Positions 9,003 through 17,520 of a stretch of DNA of 64,000 nt are shown in pieces (the stretch's first letter is position 1; each line of letters opens with the position of its first letter). The notes under the pieces were generated by a model. That model had not been told where the DNA came from and ran no database searches. It saw nothing but the letters and a program-made list of their open reading frames with translations. The position numbers were made by a program, and so were the translations under genes. The DNA is from Sphingobium naphthae (GTDB taxonomy: Bacteria; Pseudomonadota; Alphaproteobacteria; Sphingomonadales; Sphingomonadaceae). Location: contig NZ_JAJGNO010000005.1 of NCBI RefSeq assembly GCF_020782235.1, positions 290,194 to 354,193 of the forward strand, given 5' to 3'.

Positions 9003-10427
9003 ATGCGGAGACGTCCTGACGTCTTGCGGGTTCACGACAAGAGGCCTGTTCGGCTGAGGGCTCGTTTCAGGGCAGGCCACGGCCTTGTGGCTGCGGGAAT
9101 TTTCTTGGCAAGCGATCTGTCGGCGGCCGATGCTGAGGACGTTCTCGCGCTCCCTGCGCGAGCCCCAGATGGTCTGACCGTCCAGGGTCAGGTCCGGGCG
9201 CGGGCGGAGGGAATCGGGGGCCAGTTCCGCCCGGATGCGGCGGAGGAAGACCTCATGCTCTCGCTGAGGACGACGATCCAGGTCGAATATGACGGCGGCC
9301 ATTGGCAAGTCGGAGGCGAATTGTGGGACTCCCGGGCTTATGGAGAGAGCGCCGATTCATCGGCAGGAACCGGCGAAGTCGACGCCTTGGCGTTGGTACA
9401 AGCCTATGTCGGCTTCGACCTGGGGGGACAGGTTGACACGCATGTCACGGTCGGGCGCTTCACGATGAACCTGGGATCGCGGCGCTTGGTTGCCCGCCAG
9501 TCTTTCCGGAATACGACCAACGCCTTCACCGGCGTCAATCTTCAGTGGAGTGGTCCAGATGGAGATCAGGTGGCTCTGCTCTGGGCCATGCCCCAAATTC
9601 GCCTCCCCGACGATAGCGAAGACATTCGCGACAATGCGGTGCGGCGCGACAAGGAGACGAGCGACCTGCAATTTTATGGCGGCTCGCTGACCAAGACCGG
9701 CGTACTCGGGGGATCTCTGCAAATCTATGGCTTCGGCCTCAGCGAGCGCGACAGCGCGGAACGGCCGACCCGCAATCGCCATATCTTCACGCCCGGCCTA
9801 CGCGCTCACCGCAGCCCGAAGCAGGGCCAGCTGGACTATGATGTCGAGGGCGCCTATCAGTTCGGCCGCAGCCGCGCGACAAGCGCGCCGACAGACCTGA
9901 CCGATCTCAACGTCTCCGCCTATTTCATTCATGCAGAGGCGGGCCGAACGTTCGATCACGGGTGGACGCCGCGACTGTCCATCGACTTCGATCTGGCGAG
10001 CGGCGATGGGGCTTCGACCAAAGCCTATAACCGGTTCGACGCCCTGTTCGGAGCGCGGCGCTTCGATTTCGGACCGACGGGCCTGTATGGCGCGGTTGGC
10101 CGCTTCAACATGATTTCGGGAGGCGCCAGGGTCGAAGTCAAGCCCGACAGGCAATCGGATGTCATGATGATGTATCGCGCGCTTTGGCTGCATTCCAGGA
10201 CCGACAGCTTTTCCAACACGGGCGTCAGGGACGTGACTGGCAACAGCGGTCGCTTTGCAGGCAGTCAGTTCGAAGCACGCTATCGTCGCACGCTGATCCC
10301 TGGAAGGCTGCGCCTCGACATCGGCATGGCCTATCTCGACAAGGGACATTTCCTCAAGGCTGCGCCGAATGCCCCCCCAACCGGCGACACCAGATATGGG
10401 TATGTCGATATCTATTTCGAATTCTGA
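9003..10427 (+). CDS. Alginate-export-family outer-membrane porin
   Basis: 474 residues from the ATG at 9003. A basic N-terminus and hydrophobic stretch (GHGLVAAGIFLASDLSAADA) serve as signal peptide. The rest is a long series of amphipathic beta strands ending in the barrel C-terminus YVDIYFEF, as in 16-18-strand AlgE-like barrels. Features such as VGRFTMNLGSRRLVARQSFRNTTNAF are typical of the alginate_exp family, which in sphingomonads includes many general anion or sugar porins. Lying between two BASS-like permeases, it may form the outer-membrane half of the same import route. Confidence 0.8.
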   Translation: MRRRPDVLRVHDKRPVRLRARFRAGHGLVAAGIFLASDLSAADAEDVLALPARAPDGLTVQGQVRARAEGIGGQFRPDAAEEDLMLSLRTTIQVEYDGGHWQVGGELWDSRAYGESADSSAGTGEVDALALVQAYVGFDLGGQVDTHVTVGRFTMNLGSRRLVARQSFRNTTNAFTGVNLQWSGPDGDQVALLWAMPQIRLPDDSEDIRDNAVRRDKETSDLQFYGGSLTKTGVLGGSLQIYGFGLSERDSAERPTRNRHIFTPGLRAHRSPKQGQLDYDVEGAYQFGRSRATSAPTDLTDLNVSAYFIHAEAGRTFDHGWTPRLSIDFDLASGDGASTKAYNRFDALFGARRFDFGPTGLYGAVGRFNMISGGARVEVKPDRQSDVMMMYRALWLHSRTDSFSNTGVRDVTGNSGRFAGSQFEARYRRTLIPGRLRLDIGMAYLDKGHFLKAAPNAPPTGDTRYGYVDIYFEF

Positions 10428-10590
10428 GTCCAGCCGCACGCTCTCATCGGATCAGCAGTCCAGATCCGACTACGCGGCCGCCGCCAGGAATGGATGGAAA
10501 CATTCCGGCGGCTCCGTGATTTCCCTGATCACAATTTCAGTAGCGGCAGGCGATCTTCCCGGCACGATAGTCAATCGATGAGGCTGGGCC

Positions 10591-11457
10591 ATGGAGATCA
10601 TCAAACAGATCATACCCCTATTACTGACGATCAGCCTGGCGCTGTTCGTCGTCGCGGCGGGCTTGGCGTCGTCGCGCGGCGACTTCGCCTATGTCCTGCG
10701 CCGTCCCGGGCTGCTGCTGCGGGCCTTTGGCGCCATCATCGTTATCCCGATGGTGGCGGTCATGATCATCATCGCCATTTTCCCGCTCTCGCCATCGGCG
10801 AAGGCAGGGCTGCTGCTCATGGCGATCTCACCCGTTCCGCCGCTCATGCCGGGCAAGGCGCTCAAGGCTGGGGGCCACGCGCCCTATGTCTATGGGTTGA
10901 TGGCCACCGGAGCGGTCTTCGCCATCATCTTCGTGCCCATCCTGGGGACTTTCGCCGCCCGCTATTATGACGTCGATGCGCAATTTCCCGCCAGCATTGC
11001 GGCGCGCAACGTCTTCGTGGGCGTCGTGGTCCCGCTCGTCGTAGCCCTCGTCCTGGGCCGGCTCCTGTTCAAGGCGCCCAAGCCCAAGCTGACCAGGGCC
11101 GTGACCATCGCCGCCTATGTGCTGCTCGTCCTGGCCGCCGTGCCGATCCTGATCAAGGTCTGGCCGCAGATGATGGCGCTGGTCGGCAATGGCACGCTGC
11201 TGGCGATGGCTCTGGCTGCGGTCGCCGCGCTGCTGGGTGGACATTTTCTGGGGGGCGACAATGTCGCAGACCGCAGTTCGCTCGCGATCGCCGCTGCCAT
11301 GCGCCACCCCGGCATCGCGCTTGCACTGGCTGGCGCCAATCACGCCAACCAGGCTATCTCTGCTGCGGTGCTGCTCTTTCTGCTCATCGGATTTCTGGCG
11401 CTGATCCCCTATCAGATGATCGTGCGGCGACAGGCGATACCCGAGGATGAGGAATAA
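10591..11457 (+). CDS. BASS-like membrane permease, copy 2
   Basis: 288 residues, clearly paralogous to the protein at 7903: both share the N-terminal IPLLLT-SLAL-VVAAGLASSRGDF, the central SPVPPLMPGKAL and the C-terminal MRHPGIALALAGANHAN segments. About nine or ten transmembrane helices; no soluble domain. It starts with ATG at 10591. The spacing of about 160 bases after the porin is compatible with cotranscription. Retention of two similar permeases around one porin suggests two related substrates or a hetero-oligomer, which is inference only. Confidence 0.65.
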   Translation: MEIIKQIIPLLLTISLALFVVAAGLASSRGDFAYVLRRPGLLLRAFGAIIVIPMVAVMIIIAIFPLSPSAKAGLLLMAISPVPPLMPGKALKAGGHAPYVYGLMATGAVFAIIFVPILGTFAARYYDVDAQFPASIAARNVFVGVVVPLVVALVLGRLLFKAPKPKLTRAVTIAAYVLLVLAAVPILIKVWPQMMALVGNGTLLAMALAAVAALLGGHFLGGDNVADRSSLAIAAAMRHPGIALALAGANHANQAISAAVLLFLLIGFLALIPYQMIVRRQAIPEDEE

Positions 11458-11531
11458 GCCCTGACGGATCGCGCCTGAAGCGTCTTGGCGGTCGCGGGCA
11501 AATCAGATGGCGGCAACCGTCGGAACGATAA

Positions 11532-11574
11532 GCAGAAGGCCGGTGTCGCGGTATCCGCGACACCGGCCTTCTGC
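11532..11574. other. Perfect 20-bp inverted repeat between convergent genes
   Basis: Positions 11532-11551 and 11555-11574 are exact reverse complements separated by only TAT. The repeat sits between the convergent permease (stop 11457) and DUF4136 gene (stop 11609). It lacks a T run on either strand, so it is not a standard intrinsic terminator. It could be a bidirectional transcription block, a REP-like palindrome or an RNA stabiliser. Confidence 0.85.
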
Positions 11575-11608
11575 GGGGCGGCGCCAAGCCCCTGCCTGTT
11601 CGGCTGCA

Positions 11609-12166
11609 TCAGCGTGGAGAGGGCGCGTCCGTCACTTCGCGGCTGCGGCCGGCGGGGGGGAAGTTGGCCAGCACCGCAGTCACGACTGCGGTCACCTTCT
11701 CGGCCGAGAGGGTCGTGCTCGTCACTTCCTGCGTCGCTGTCCCGTGCCATACCGGCGCCTTGCTTGCGGCATCGTAGATGTCGATCGTCAGCGTGCCGTC
11801 GGTGATGTTGCGCACGTCGACCTGATTATAGCCGCCCCAACCGCCCCAGGGCCGGAAATAGGGACCATAGGTGCCGAGCGAGGAGACTTCGACCCGGTCG
11901 CGCGAACCGAGGGTAAACCCGATCGCGAATTCGCCCGAGGTCGCCTGCGTAAAGCCGCGCGTCGCCAGCACGCTCTCGACAGCCGTCTTCACCCGCTGGG
12001 TCAGCAGCGGGTTCACCCCGGCAGGCGCAGCCGTGTAGGCCCAGCTATATGTTCGAAAGCGCGAGAAATCGGCCGAAGGATCCGCATCATAGGTCACCTT
12101 CGGCGTCGTTGCGCACGACGTTGTCAGCAGCGCGAAACACGCCAAGGCAGCGGCTTGCATTCTCAT
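11609..12166 (-). CDS. DUF4136-domain lipoprotein
   Basis: 185 residues. A signal peptide ends in LTTSCATT, a lipobox with cysteine near residue 18. The body matches DUF4136: VTYDADPSADFSRFRTYSWA near the start, a QRVKTAVESVLATRGF segment, and a C-terminal VTAVVTAVLANFPP. Such lipoproteins are predicted outer-membrane or periplasmic proteins of unknown role. The ATG is preceded by AAGGAGA. It is the only minus-strand gene of the first half of the block and is convergent with the second permease. Confidence 0.85.
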   Translation of the reverse strand: MRMQAAALACFALLTTSCATTPKVTYDADPSADFSRFRTYSWAYTAAPAGVNPLLTQRVKTAVESVLATRGFTQATSGEFAIGFTLGSRDRVEVSSLGTYGPYFRPWGGWGGYNQVDVRNITDGTLTIDIYDAASKAPVWHGTATQEVTSTTLSAEKVTAVVTAVLANFPPAGRSREVTDAPSPR

Positions 12167-12397
12167 GGCTTTCTCCTTGTCTAGAGGCCCAGAATTATGC
12201 GGTCGCCCAGCATGGGCAGCTATCGGGAATCTCCCTGATGCGTGCTGTCACGCCTCCCTATCGCCCGCCGGGCGGCCACGGGCGGCGCCGCTCTAAGCCA
12301 CCCGGGCAATTCCAGCGTGATCAGAGGGATTCTTCGGATAGGAGGCGGCCCATAAAGTTGGGATCGTGACGGCCTTCCTTCATGGCAGGAGTGATCT

Positions 12398-13213
12398 ATG
12401 CCCGTCCCATCCTTCCCCGTGGCAGCCGCGGCCATGCTCCTTGTGGCGGGACAGCCGCTATCCCCATGGGCGCCATCCGCATGGGCGCGTCCCGATCAGG
12501 GAGCCGCGCCCACGCCGTCGACGGCGGCGCGGACGGCTGCGGATACGATCGACCCGGTCGCGATCCAGGCGCTGGTGGGGATGGGAAACTATCTCAGCAC
12601 GCTGAAGAGTTTCGAGTTCCGCACGAAGGCGACGGCGGAGGCAAGCTTCCAGGATACCGACTTCCTCGTCCACCTTGGCTATGAAGCGACATACAAGGTC
12701 CTGCGGCCCACCGCCTTTTACGTGCAGATGAAGTCGGACCGTGCGATCCGCGAATATGTCTACGACGGCAAGACGCTGACCGTGAACGTGCCCCGGCAGA
12801 AATTCTACGCGAAGGTCGCGGCGCCGCCGACGATCCGCCAGACGGTCGACAAGATCTACCTCGACTATGGCATCGACTTGCCGCTCGCCGACGTCTTCTA
12901 CTGGTCCGAAAATCCGGTGACCGATGGCATCACGTCGGCCGTGCGGGTCGGCTTCGCGCGCGTGGACGGCAAGGAAGCGGACCAGTTCGCCTATCGCGGG
13001 GAAACGCTGGACTGGCAGATCTGGATCGCCCGCGGCAAGGCGCCGCTGCCACTGCGCATCGTCATCACCGACCGCAGCGACACGGTCCGCCCTTCATACA
13101 GCGCCGATCTCTTCTGGAACACCACGCCCGCCCTCACCGCCAGGGACTTCGCCTTCGTGCCACCGGCGGATTCCAGCTTGATCGAGGTCGCTGCCCTTTC
13201 TGGAGACAATTGA
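12398..13213 (+). CDS. DUF2092 periplasmic protein, copy 1
   Basis: 271 residues with a signal peptide (about 1-30, AMLLVAGQPLSPWAPSAWA). The mature region follows the DUF2092 pattern: DPVAIQALVGMGNYLSTLKSFEFRTKAT, YVYDGKTLTVNVPRQKFYA, YGIDLPLADVFYW, TLDWQIWI and PLPLRIVITDRSD. DUF2092 resembles the LolA/LolB-like half-barrel fold that binds lipid, so a hydrophobic-ligand role is possible. It ends one base before the proline/glycine-repeat gene, so the two are a transcriptional pair. A second such pair occurs inverted at 16915-18350. Confidence 0.85.
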   Translation: MPVPSFPVAAAAMLLVAGQPLSPWAPSAWARPDQGAAPTPSTAARTAADTIDPVAIQALVGMGNYLSTLKSFEFRTKATAEASFQDTDFLVHLGYEATYKVLRPTAFYVQMKSDRAIREYVYDGKTLTVNVPRQKFYAKVAAPPTIRQTVDKIYLDYGIDLPLADVFYWSENPVTDGITSAVRVGFARVDGKEADQFAYRGETLDWQIWIARGKAPLPLRIVITDRSDTVRPSYSADLFWNTTPALTARDFAFVPPADSSLIEVAALSGDN

Positions 13214-13214
13214 G

Positions 13215-13949
13215 ATGAGCAACCGCAGCATCGGCTTCGTCGCACGACTGGCCGTCGCGCTGACTGCGACCGGCGCGATGACGGTTTCGGTCGAAGCTCA
13301 ACGCCATTTCGGCGGCGGCGGGCTGCGCGGCGGCGGCCTGCAGGGCCGCGCCAATTTCCACGCGCCCGGCAGCGGCGGCGGCGGCATCCGCAACCCGTCC
13401 ATCCCCCGCGAAACGCCGTCGCCGCATCCCGGCGGTGGTGGCGACCGACCCGGCCCTCGCCCCGGACCTGGGCCTGAGCCGGGCCCCGGTCCCCAGCCCG
13501 GACCTGGTCCTCATCCCGGGCCCGGCCCGCATCCGGGCCCCGGGCCCCAACCTGGACCTGGGCCCCATCCCGGACCTGGACCTGGACCTGGACCTGGACC
13601 TGGACCTGGCCCGCATCCCGGACCGGGACCTCATCCTGGCCCTCCGCCGCCCCCGCCCCCTCCCGGCTGGGGGTGGGGCTGGAGCTGGTACGACGATCCG
13701 TTCTGGGATGCGGCCGCCGTGGGCGTGGTCGCCGGTACGACCGCCGCCGTGGTGGCCAGCTCGTCCCAGTCATCAGCGACGCAGGTGGTGCAGAGCACCA
13801 GTGTCGGCTCGGTCGTCTACACCTTGCCTGCAAATTGCCCCCGGGTCGTTCGCGGAGATGTGACTTACTATAGTTGCAATAACATCTGGTATCGTCCGCA
13901 ATATCAGTCCTCGGGCGTGACCTATGTAATCGTAAATCCGCCGGGGTGA
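13215..13949 (+). CDS. Secreted Pro/Gly-repeat protein with C-terminal WYxPQY-VNPP module
   Basis: 244 residues. A signal peptide (about 1-28) and a Gly-rich stretch lead to a long Pro-Gly repeat with interspersed His (about residues 75-150). A short Trp-rich segment and an Ala/Val hydrophobic stretch follow. The end module contains two cysteines and NNIWYRPQY...VTYVIVNPPG. The same end module closes the otherwise unrelated protein at 16915, so the terminus is the conserved functional part and the middle is a variable spacer. It resembles small DUF6515-like C-termini. It probably acts in the periplasm or envelope together with the DUF2092 partner one base upstream. Confidence 0.7.
   Translation: MSNRSIGFVARLAVALTATGAMTVSVEAQRHFGGGGLRGGGLQGRANFHAPGSGGGGIRNPSIPRETPSPHPGGGGDRPGPRPGPGPEPGPGPQPGPGPHPGPGPHPGPGPQPGPGPHPGPGPGPGPGPGPGPHPGPGPHPGPPPPPPPPGWGWGWSWYDDPFWDAAAVGVVAGTTAAVVASSSQSSATQVVQSTSVGSVVYTLPANCPRVVRGDVTYYSCNNIWYRPQYQSSGVTYVIVNPPG
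13437..13660 (+). repeat. Pro-Gly coding repeat with pure GGACCT hexamer run
   Basis: The coding strand is a degenerate tandem repeat encoding PG and PGPHPGPG units, with an almost perfect GGACCT hexamer run at about 13572-13609. In-frame hexamer gain or loss would change the spacer length without frameshift. Confidence 0.85.
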
Positions 13950-14108
13950 CGCCTGCAGGGGGGCAAGTCAGCGATTGACGACGGCTGATAAACGCTCCCG
14001 ACCATCGCCTCGCTGCGCCGACGCGCGCGCACTTTCAGACCGCCGGAACATACATCTGGGGCCGTCCGCGACATCTTCCCCGACGCCCCGAACCGAAAGG
14101 ACCAGCCG

Positions 14109-14480
14109 ATGGAAGATGTGCTGCATATCCTGGCCGAACATATTGCGCTTGGCGTCAACCTGCTCGGGATGCTGGCGATCACGATCGGGGCGATCCAGGG
14201 CGCGATCGGCCTGACCAGGCTGCTGCTCTTCCATGCCGACGAGGAGAAGCTCGGCCCGGTCTGGCTCGCACTCGGTCGCTGGCTGGTCGCTGGCCTGACG
14301 TTCCAACTCGCCGCCGACATCGTCGAGACCACGATCGCCCCCTCCTGGGATGACATCGGCAAGTTGGCCGCCATCGCCGCGCTGAGGACCATGCTCAACT
14401 TCTTTCTGGACCGCGACATGGAAGGTCTGCGCGAGCGCATCGAACGGCGGGCGCGGGAAGAAGAAGCCATGCGCGCATGA
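14109..14480 (+). CDS. DUF1622 small membrane protein
   Basis: 123 residues with three predicted transmembrane helices (about 10-35, 50-72, 80-98) and a charged C-terminal tail rich in Arg/Glu. GVNLLGMLAITIGAIQGAIGL and LALGRWLVAGLTFQLAADIVETTIAPSW match DUF1622. Function is unknown. It is the first of three consecutive plus-strand membrane-protein genes (DUF1622, DUF202, DUF4239) with gaps of about 30 bases, so probably one operon. Confidence 0.85.
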   Translation: MEDVLHILAEHIALGVNLLGMLAITIGAIQGAIGLTRLLLFHADEEKLGPVWLALGRWLVAGLTFQLAADIVETTIAPSWDDIGKLAAIAALRTMLNFFLDRDMEGLRERIERRAREEEAMRA

Positions 14481-14507
14481 CCCGCCGAAGCGCAAAGGAG
14501 ACCTGTC

Positions 14508-14903
14508 TTGCCCACAAACGGAAAACGCCCCGCACCCCGTCCCAGCCTGCCCAGCGACCTGGGCGCGATCCGCACGATCTTGGCGGCCGATCGCACGCTG
14601 ATGGCCTGGATCCGCACCGCCCTGTCGATGCTGAGCTTCGGCTTCACCATCTACAAGTTCCTCCAGGCCCTGGCGGACCATGGCCAGATCGCTCGCACCG
14701 ATAGTCCCCAGCATGTCGGCATGTTCCTGGCTGCCGTCGGCACGGGCGCCATGCTCCTGGGAACCGCGAGCTATTGGATCACATTGCGCGAAGTCGCGAC
14801 GGCGCACCCGTTCCGCAGCTGGCGCCCGATCCTGCTGCTCGCCTTCGTCATGTCGCTGGCTGGCATGGCCCTGTTCGTCGCCATCGCCAAGCGCCTCGTC
14901 TGA
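14508..14903 (+). CDS. YidH/DUF202-family membrane protein
   Basis: 131 residues. The DUF202 signature ILAADRTLMAWIRTALSMLSFGF is near residues 25-47, and three transmembrane helices follow. The start is TTG at 14508: AAAGGAG ends 7 bases upstream and no ATG is suitably placed. The family is common in inner membranes without a fixed role. It is the second gene of the membrane trio. Confidence 0.88.
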   Translation: MPTNGKRPAPRPSLPSDLGAIRTILAADRTLMAWIRTALSMLSFGFTIYKFLQALADHGQIARTDSPQHVGMFLAAVGTGAMLLGTASYWITLREVATAHPFRSWRPILLLAFVMSLAGMALFVAIAKRLV

Positions 14904-14936
14904 GGCGCGCCTGAACCCTGCAATGGAGCCCTTGCC

Positions 14937-15800
14937 ATGGATGCGTCCAGTCCGCTTACCGCCCTGCCCGTCCTCCTTCTTGGAACGATCCTTCTCGTCA
15001 TCGTGATCGGCCTCACCTGGGCCGGCATGCGGATCAGGATGAAGGCGGCCGGACGCGCGCGCGCCGCCGCCGGACGGGCGGAGGACGTCGATGAGGAGGA
15101 GGATGCCAATGGCGCGATCGTATCGGCCGTCCTGGGATTGCTGGCGCTGCTGCTGGGCTTCACCTTCGCGCTGGCGGTCAACCGGTTCGAGACTCGCCGC
15201 GCGCTGGTGCTGGAAGAGGCCAATGCCATCGGCACGGCCTATCTCCAGACGCAGGTCCTGCCCCAGCCCCACCGCGAGCGGTTGAGCATGCTGCTGATCC
15301 GCTACACGGATAACCGCGTGGTGCTGGCGCAGCAGGAAACGCCCGAAAGTCGCCGTCAGCGGCTGGCCGACAACGACCGGATCGTCAACGACATCTGGGC
15401 CGCGACCCTGGCCGGGTTCGACAGCATCAAGCATCTGGACATGTCTAACGCCCTCGTCTCCTCGGTCAATGCGGTGATCGATATGGACACGTCGCGCAAG
15501 GCCGGTCGCATGACGCATGTCCCGGAGGAAGTCTTCTGGGTTCTCATCGTCTACGTCCTCGTCGCCGCCGCGATCATCGGCTATATCGTTCGCTCCCGAT
15601 CGAACTTCCATCTCGCCTGCGTCATGCATGTCCTCATCGTCATGTCGCTCATGCTGATCATCGACATCGACCGGCCAGCCGCAGGTGGAATCCGGGAGTC
15701 GCAATATCCGATGGAATTGCTCAGCGCGTCCATGCATGCGCAGCCGCGCGCCGCCTATGATCGGTGGCGGACCCTGGTCGCTCCTCCTCCAATGGAGTAG
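14937..15800 (+). CDS. DUF4239 bestrophin-like membrane protein
   Basis: 287 residues. N-terminal helix about 10-32, an acidic segment (DEEEDANG), then the hallmark GLLALLLGFTFALAVNRFETRR and EEANAIGTAYLQ, and two C-terminal transmembrane helices (about 198-220 and 225-243). This is the DUF4239 pattern, sometimes called bestrophin-like; channel activity is suggested by the name but not shown. Third gene of the trio. Confidence 0.8.
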   Translation: MDASSPLTALPVLLLGTILLVIVIGLTWAGMRIRMKAAGRARAAAGRAEDVDEEEDANGAIVSAVLGLLALLLGFTFALAVNRFETRRALVLEEANAIGTAYLQTQVLPQPHRERLSMLLIRYTDNRVVLAQQETPESRRQRLADNDRIVNDIWAATLAGFDSIKHLDMSNALVSSVNAVIDMDTSRKAGRMTHVPEEVFWVLIVYVLVAAAIIGYIVRSRSNFHLACVMHVLIVMSLMLIIDIDRPAAGGIRESQYPMELLSASMHAQPRAAYDRWRTLVAPPPME

Positions 15801-15861
15801 GGGATAACCCGAAAGACTATTCAGGGTCGGTCCCGATACCAGCTTTGCGCGCCTGCCATAT

Positions 15862-15883
15862 CCTTCGACAAGGCTTCAGGAGG
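15862..15883. repeat. Dispersed sphingomonad-type repeat (degenerate copy)
   Basis: CCTTCGACAAGGCTTCAGGA resembles the common sphingomonad intergenic element of the form CCTTCGACAAGCTCAGGACAG. It lies in the 178-base gap before the beta-barrel gene. No other feature is seen in that gap apart from the ribosome site. Confidence 0.5.
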
Positions 15884-15978
15884 TCGCCCATCGCGCCTCA
15901 TGCCGAAGCTGCCTTTCGCCGGTCACAGGCACTCGACCGTCACGTGTGCCTCTGGCCGGCCTCGCACAGGAGCAGACC

Positions 15979-16842
15979 ATGGACTCCCCGATTTCCCAAC
16001 TGGTTTCGGCCCCCCGTTGCCGCCTGGTCCTGCTGACAGGCGCCTGCGCGGCGGCCGCGCTCAGTCCGCCGGCGGGCGCACAGACGCTGGACAATGACTA
16101 TTGGATCAGCGCCATGGCCTTTTTCCCGCGCATCGATACCGACGTCCGCGTGTCCTCCGATACTCCGTCGGTGCCTGGCGCCGAAATTGGAACGGACATC
16201 GATTTCGAGAAAGACCTGGCGCTGGACCGGGGCGAGGTCCTGCCGTCCTTCAATGCCGGCGCCCGGTTCGGCAAGGTGATCGTCGGCGCTGATTTCTACA
16301 AGCTCCAGCGCCGTGGCGAGACCAGTCTCAGTCGCGACATCAGCTTCGACGGTGTCATCTATCCGGCCAATGTCGAAGTCGAAAGCGGCTTCGACAGCGA
16401 AATTTACCGCCTTACCGTCGGCTACGCCCTGGTCCAGAAACCGAACCTGGAACTCGGCGTGGCGATCGGCGCCCATGTCACTCGGTTCGAAATGTCGCTG
16501 AGCGGTCTGGCGTCGCTGGGCGGGGAGGCCGCACAGACGGAGGTGCGCCGTCGCGACGCGCTGGCCCCGCTCCCGACGATTGGCGCTTTCGGCACGTGGA
16601 AAGTCGCGCCCCGGGTGGAACTGAATGGCCGGTTCGACTGGCTCTCGCTGGAGATCGACGACTATGACGGCCGCCTGCTCAATGCTCAGGTCGGCGCCAA
16701 TTATCTGGTGACGAAGAATATCGCCGTGGGCGTGGCCTATCGCTATGTCGACTATCGCCTGGGGATCGAGAAGGACCGCTGGGACGGTCTGGTTCGCTAC
16801 AAGCTTTATGGCCCGGCCATCCTGCTTCAGGCCTCATTCTGA
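15979..16842 (+). CDS. Outer-membrane beta-barrel protein (OmpW/OmpA-like size)
   Basis: 287 residues starting at the ATG at 15979, with CAGGAG upstream. Signal peptide about 1-33, ending PPAGAQ. The mature protein alternates aromatic and polar residues in short strands (FFPRIDTDVRVSS, NAGARFGKVIVGADFYKL, QVGANYLVTKNIAVGVAYRYVDYRLG) and ends in LLQASF, a terminal-Phe barrel signal for BAM. Related small barrels lie at 22592 and 23369. The family is not recognised more precisely. Confidence 0.75.
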   Translation: MDSPISQLVSAPRCRLVLLTGACAAAALSPPAGAQTLDNDYWISAMAFFPRIDTDVRVSSDTPSVPGAEIGTDIDFEKDLALDRGEVLPSFNAGARFGKVIVGADFYKLQRRGETSLSRDISFDGVIYPANVEVESGFDSEIYRLTVGYALVQKPNLELGVAIGAHVTRFEMSLSGLASLGGEAAQTEVRRRDALAPLPTIGAFGTWKVAPRVELNGRFDWLSLEIDDYDGRLLNAQVGANYLVTKNIAVGVAYRYVDYRLGIEKDRWDGLVRYKLYGPAILLQASF

Positions 16843-16863
16843 CGCTTGAGGGCAGGCACGAGA

Positions 16864-16895
16864 AAAGGCGGCGGTTCGTTCGAACCGCCGCCTTT
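16864..16895. terminator. Bidirectional hairpin terminator
   Basis: A 14-bp perfect stem (AAAGGCGGCGGTTC with its complement) closes a four-base loop between convergent genes. Short T-rich (TTTCGCTTT) and A-rich edges on the two sides would serve both transcripts. Confidence 0.75.
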
Positions 16896-16914
16896 CGCTT
16901 TGTGGACTGGAGCC

Positions 16915-17520
16915 TCAGCGCGGCGGGTTCACCACCACATATTGGACGGACGATCCGACATATTGCGGCTGATACCAGGTGTTGCCGCATTGCGAATAGC
17001 TGATGCCGTTGACCACGGTGGTCGTGCAGCTGGGCGGGACGCTGCGCACGATCGAGCCGACCACCGCCGCCGTGGTCGCGGCAACGGCCATTGTGGCTAC
17101 GGGATGCCAGTGATCGTCCCAGTCGTCCCAATCGTCATGATAATAGCCGCCGCCGTGATAATCGTTATGGACGTTCACGTTGACGTCCCGATTGACGTCG
17201 CGGTTCACGTTGCGATTGACATTGCGGTTGCGATTGCGATCGACATTGTGGTTGATGTTGGTCGAGGCGCCCGATCGCACCTGCGGCCTGCTTGCCGCAG
17301 CATGATGGCCTCCGCCAGCCGGTCGCGAACGCTGGGCGCCACCCGATGGCCGCCGCCCGCCACCTTGCGCGAACGCCGCATACTGCTCTCCACCATAGGC
17401 AGGGGCATCGCGCTGGTCTGGCGAGAAGGGCCGGCTCAAGGCGGGATCGGGAAGGATCTGCGCCGCCCCGCAGGCGAGAGCCGCCGCCAGAGCCAGTGGC
17501 ATGCGAACCGAGATGGTCAT
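16915..17520 (-). CDS. Secreted Asn/Arg-repeat protein with C-terminal WYxPQY-VNPP module
   Basis: 201 residues. Signal peptide about 1-30, a Gly/Arg/Ser-rich region, then an NRN/NVNRDVN repeat (about 88-118) and a Tyr/His/Asp-rich patch with YYHDDWDDWDDHWHP. The end has an Ala/Val stretch, two cysteines, and GNTWYQPQY...VQYVVVNPPR. The last 45 residues are the counterpart of the Pro/Gly-repeat protein at 13215, while the middle is entirely different. It overlaps the DUF2092 gene upstream by 4 bases (ATGA), so the two are translationally coupled. Confidence 0.7.
   Translation of the reverse strand: MTISVRMPLALAAALACGAAQILPDPALSRPFSPDQRDAPAYGGEQYAAFAQGGGRRPSGGAQRSRPAGGGHHAAASRPQVRSGASTNINHNVDRNRNRNVNRNVNRDVNRDVNVNVHNDYHGGGYYHDDWDDWDDHWHPVATMAVAATTAAVVGSIVRSVPPSCTTTVVNGISYSQCGNTWYQPQYVGSSVQYVVVNPPR

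Noticed and set aside
13437..13660. CRISPR-like array
   Set aside because: The units are contiguous short coding repeats without unique spacers.
13134..13833. Repeat-rich minus-strand frames over the Pro-Gly repeat
   Set aside because: They read the repeat as Arg/Ser or Gln/Val runs and have no signal or ribosome site; the plus strand has a signal peptide and a conserved end module.
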